From an uncultured Prevotellaceae bacterium (GTDB lineage: Bacteria; Bacteroidota; Bacteroidia; Bacteroidales; Bacteroidaceae), in the NCBI GenBank assembly GCA_946187025.1, contig CAMHPM010000116.1:1-5865 (forward strand): 5,865 bases of DNA. The letters run 5' to 3'. Made by a program: the position numbers and the translations under genes. Shown in pieces: positions 5,839 through 5,865 of this stretch (position 1 is its first letter; every line of letters starts with the position of its first letter). Below the pieces are notes generated by a model, which was not told the origin of the DNA, did not search any database, and saw only the letters and a list, made by a program, of their open reading frames with translations.

Positions 5839-5865
5839 AAAGGGAAGTTAAAGGGAAGTTAAAAG
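5839..5865. repeat. Short tandem repeat, unit AAAGGGAAGTT, running to the window edge
   Basis: Two perfect 11-base copies (5839-5849 and 5850-5860) are followed by AAAAG at the edge, the start of a diverged or cut-off third copy. I recall related AAGTTAAAGG-type motifs in intergenic regions of Bacteroidales genomes. Its extent beyond the window is unknown. Part of the unit junction (AGTTAAAGGG, 5846-5855) recurs in inverted orientation at 80-89, in the spacer at the other end of the operon. Confidence 0.7.

Overview
The window looks like chromosomal DNA from a member of the Bacteroidota, most likely order Bacteroidales; I cannot resolve the family. Three things point there: two promoter cores of the Bacteroides type (TAnnTTTG, one with a TTTG element 20 bases upstream), a DUF4836-like lipoprotein (a family I know from this group), and little sign of strong Shine-Dalgarno sequences.

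Everything recognisable is on the minus strand, so the window reads right to left. From 5865 downward there is a short AAAGGGAAGTT tandem repeat at the edge, then a promoter (about 5730-5761). Five genes in a row follow: a DUF4836-like lipoprotein (5700-4243), an ABC-transporter ATPase (4166-3522), an FtsX/MacB-type permease (3525-2329), an AmgK-like sugar kinase fused to a RapZ C-terminal domain (2347-899), and a MurU-like nucleotidyltransferase (879-130). The last four genes are tightly packed: a 4-base overlap, a 19-base overlap, then a 19-base gap. The lipoprotein is separated from the ATPase by 76 bases, but I see no promoter in that gap, so one operon of five genes is likely. Left of the operon, a second promoter core (51-58) and an ATG at 22 look like the start of the next gene. 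Its seven readable codons (MIRIAVQ) resemble the start of HisG, but that is a weak call.

How the genes may work together: the kinase and the nucleotidyltransferase match the AmgK/MurU pair, which in Pseudomonas converts recovered N-acetylmuramic acid to MurNAc-1-phosphate and then UDP-MurNAc, bypassing de novo synthesis. The kinase carries the RapZ C-terminal domain. In E. coli that domain binds glucosamine-6-phosphate and controls amino-sugar synthesis through small RNAs. The fusion suggests that kinase activity, or some output of it, responds to amino-sugar phosphate levels. The ABC pair and the lipoprotein act in the envelope. Their co-transcription with the salvage enzymes suggests a link between envelope or peptidoglycan turnover and precursor recycling, which is inference. 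No mobile element, CRISPR array, tRNA or rRNA was seen.
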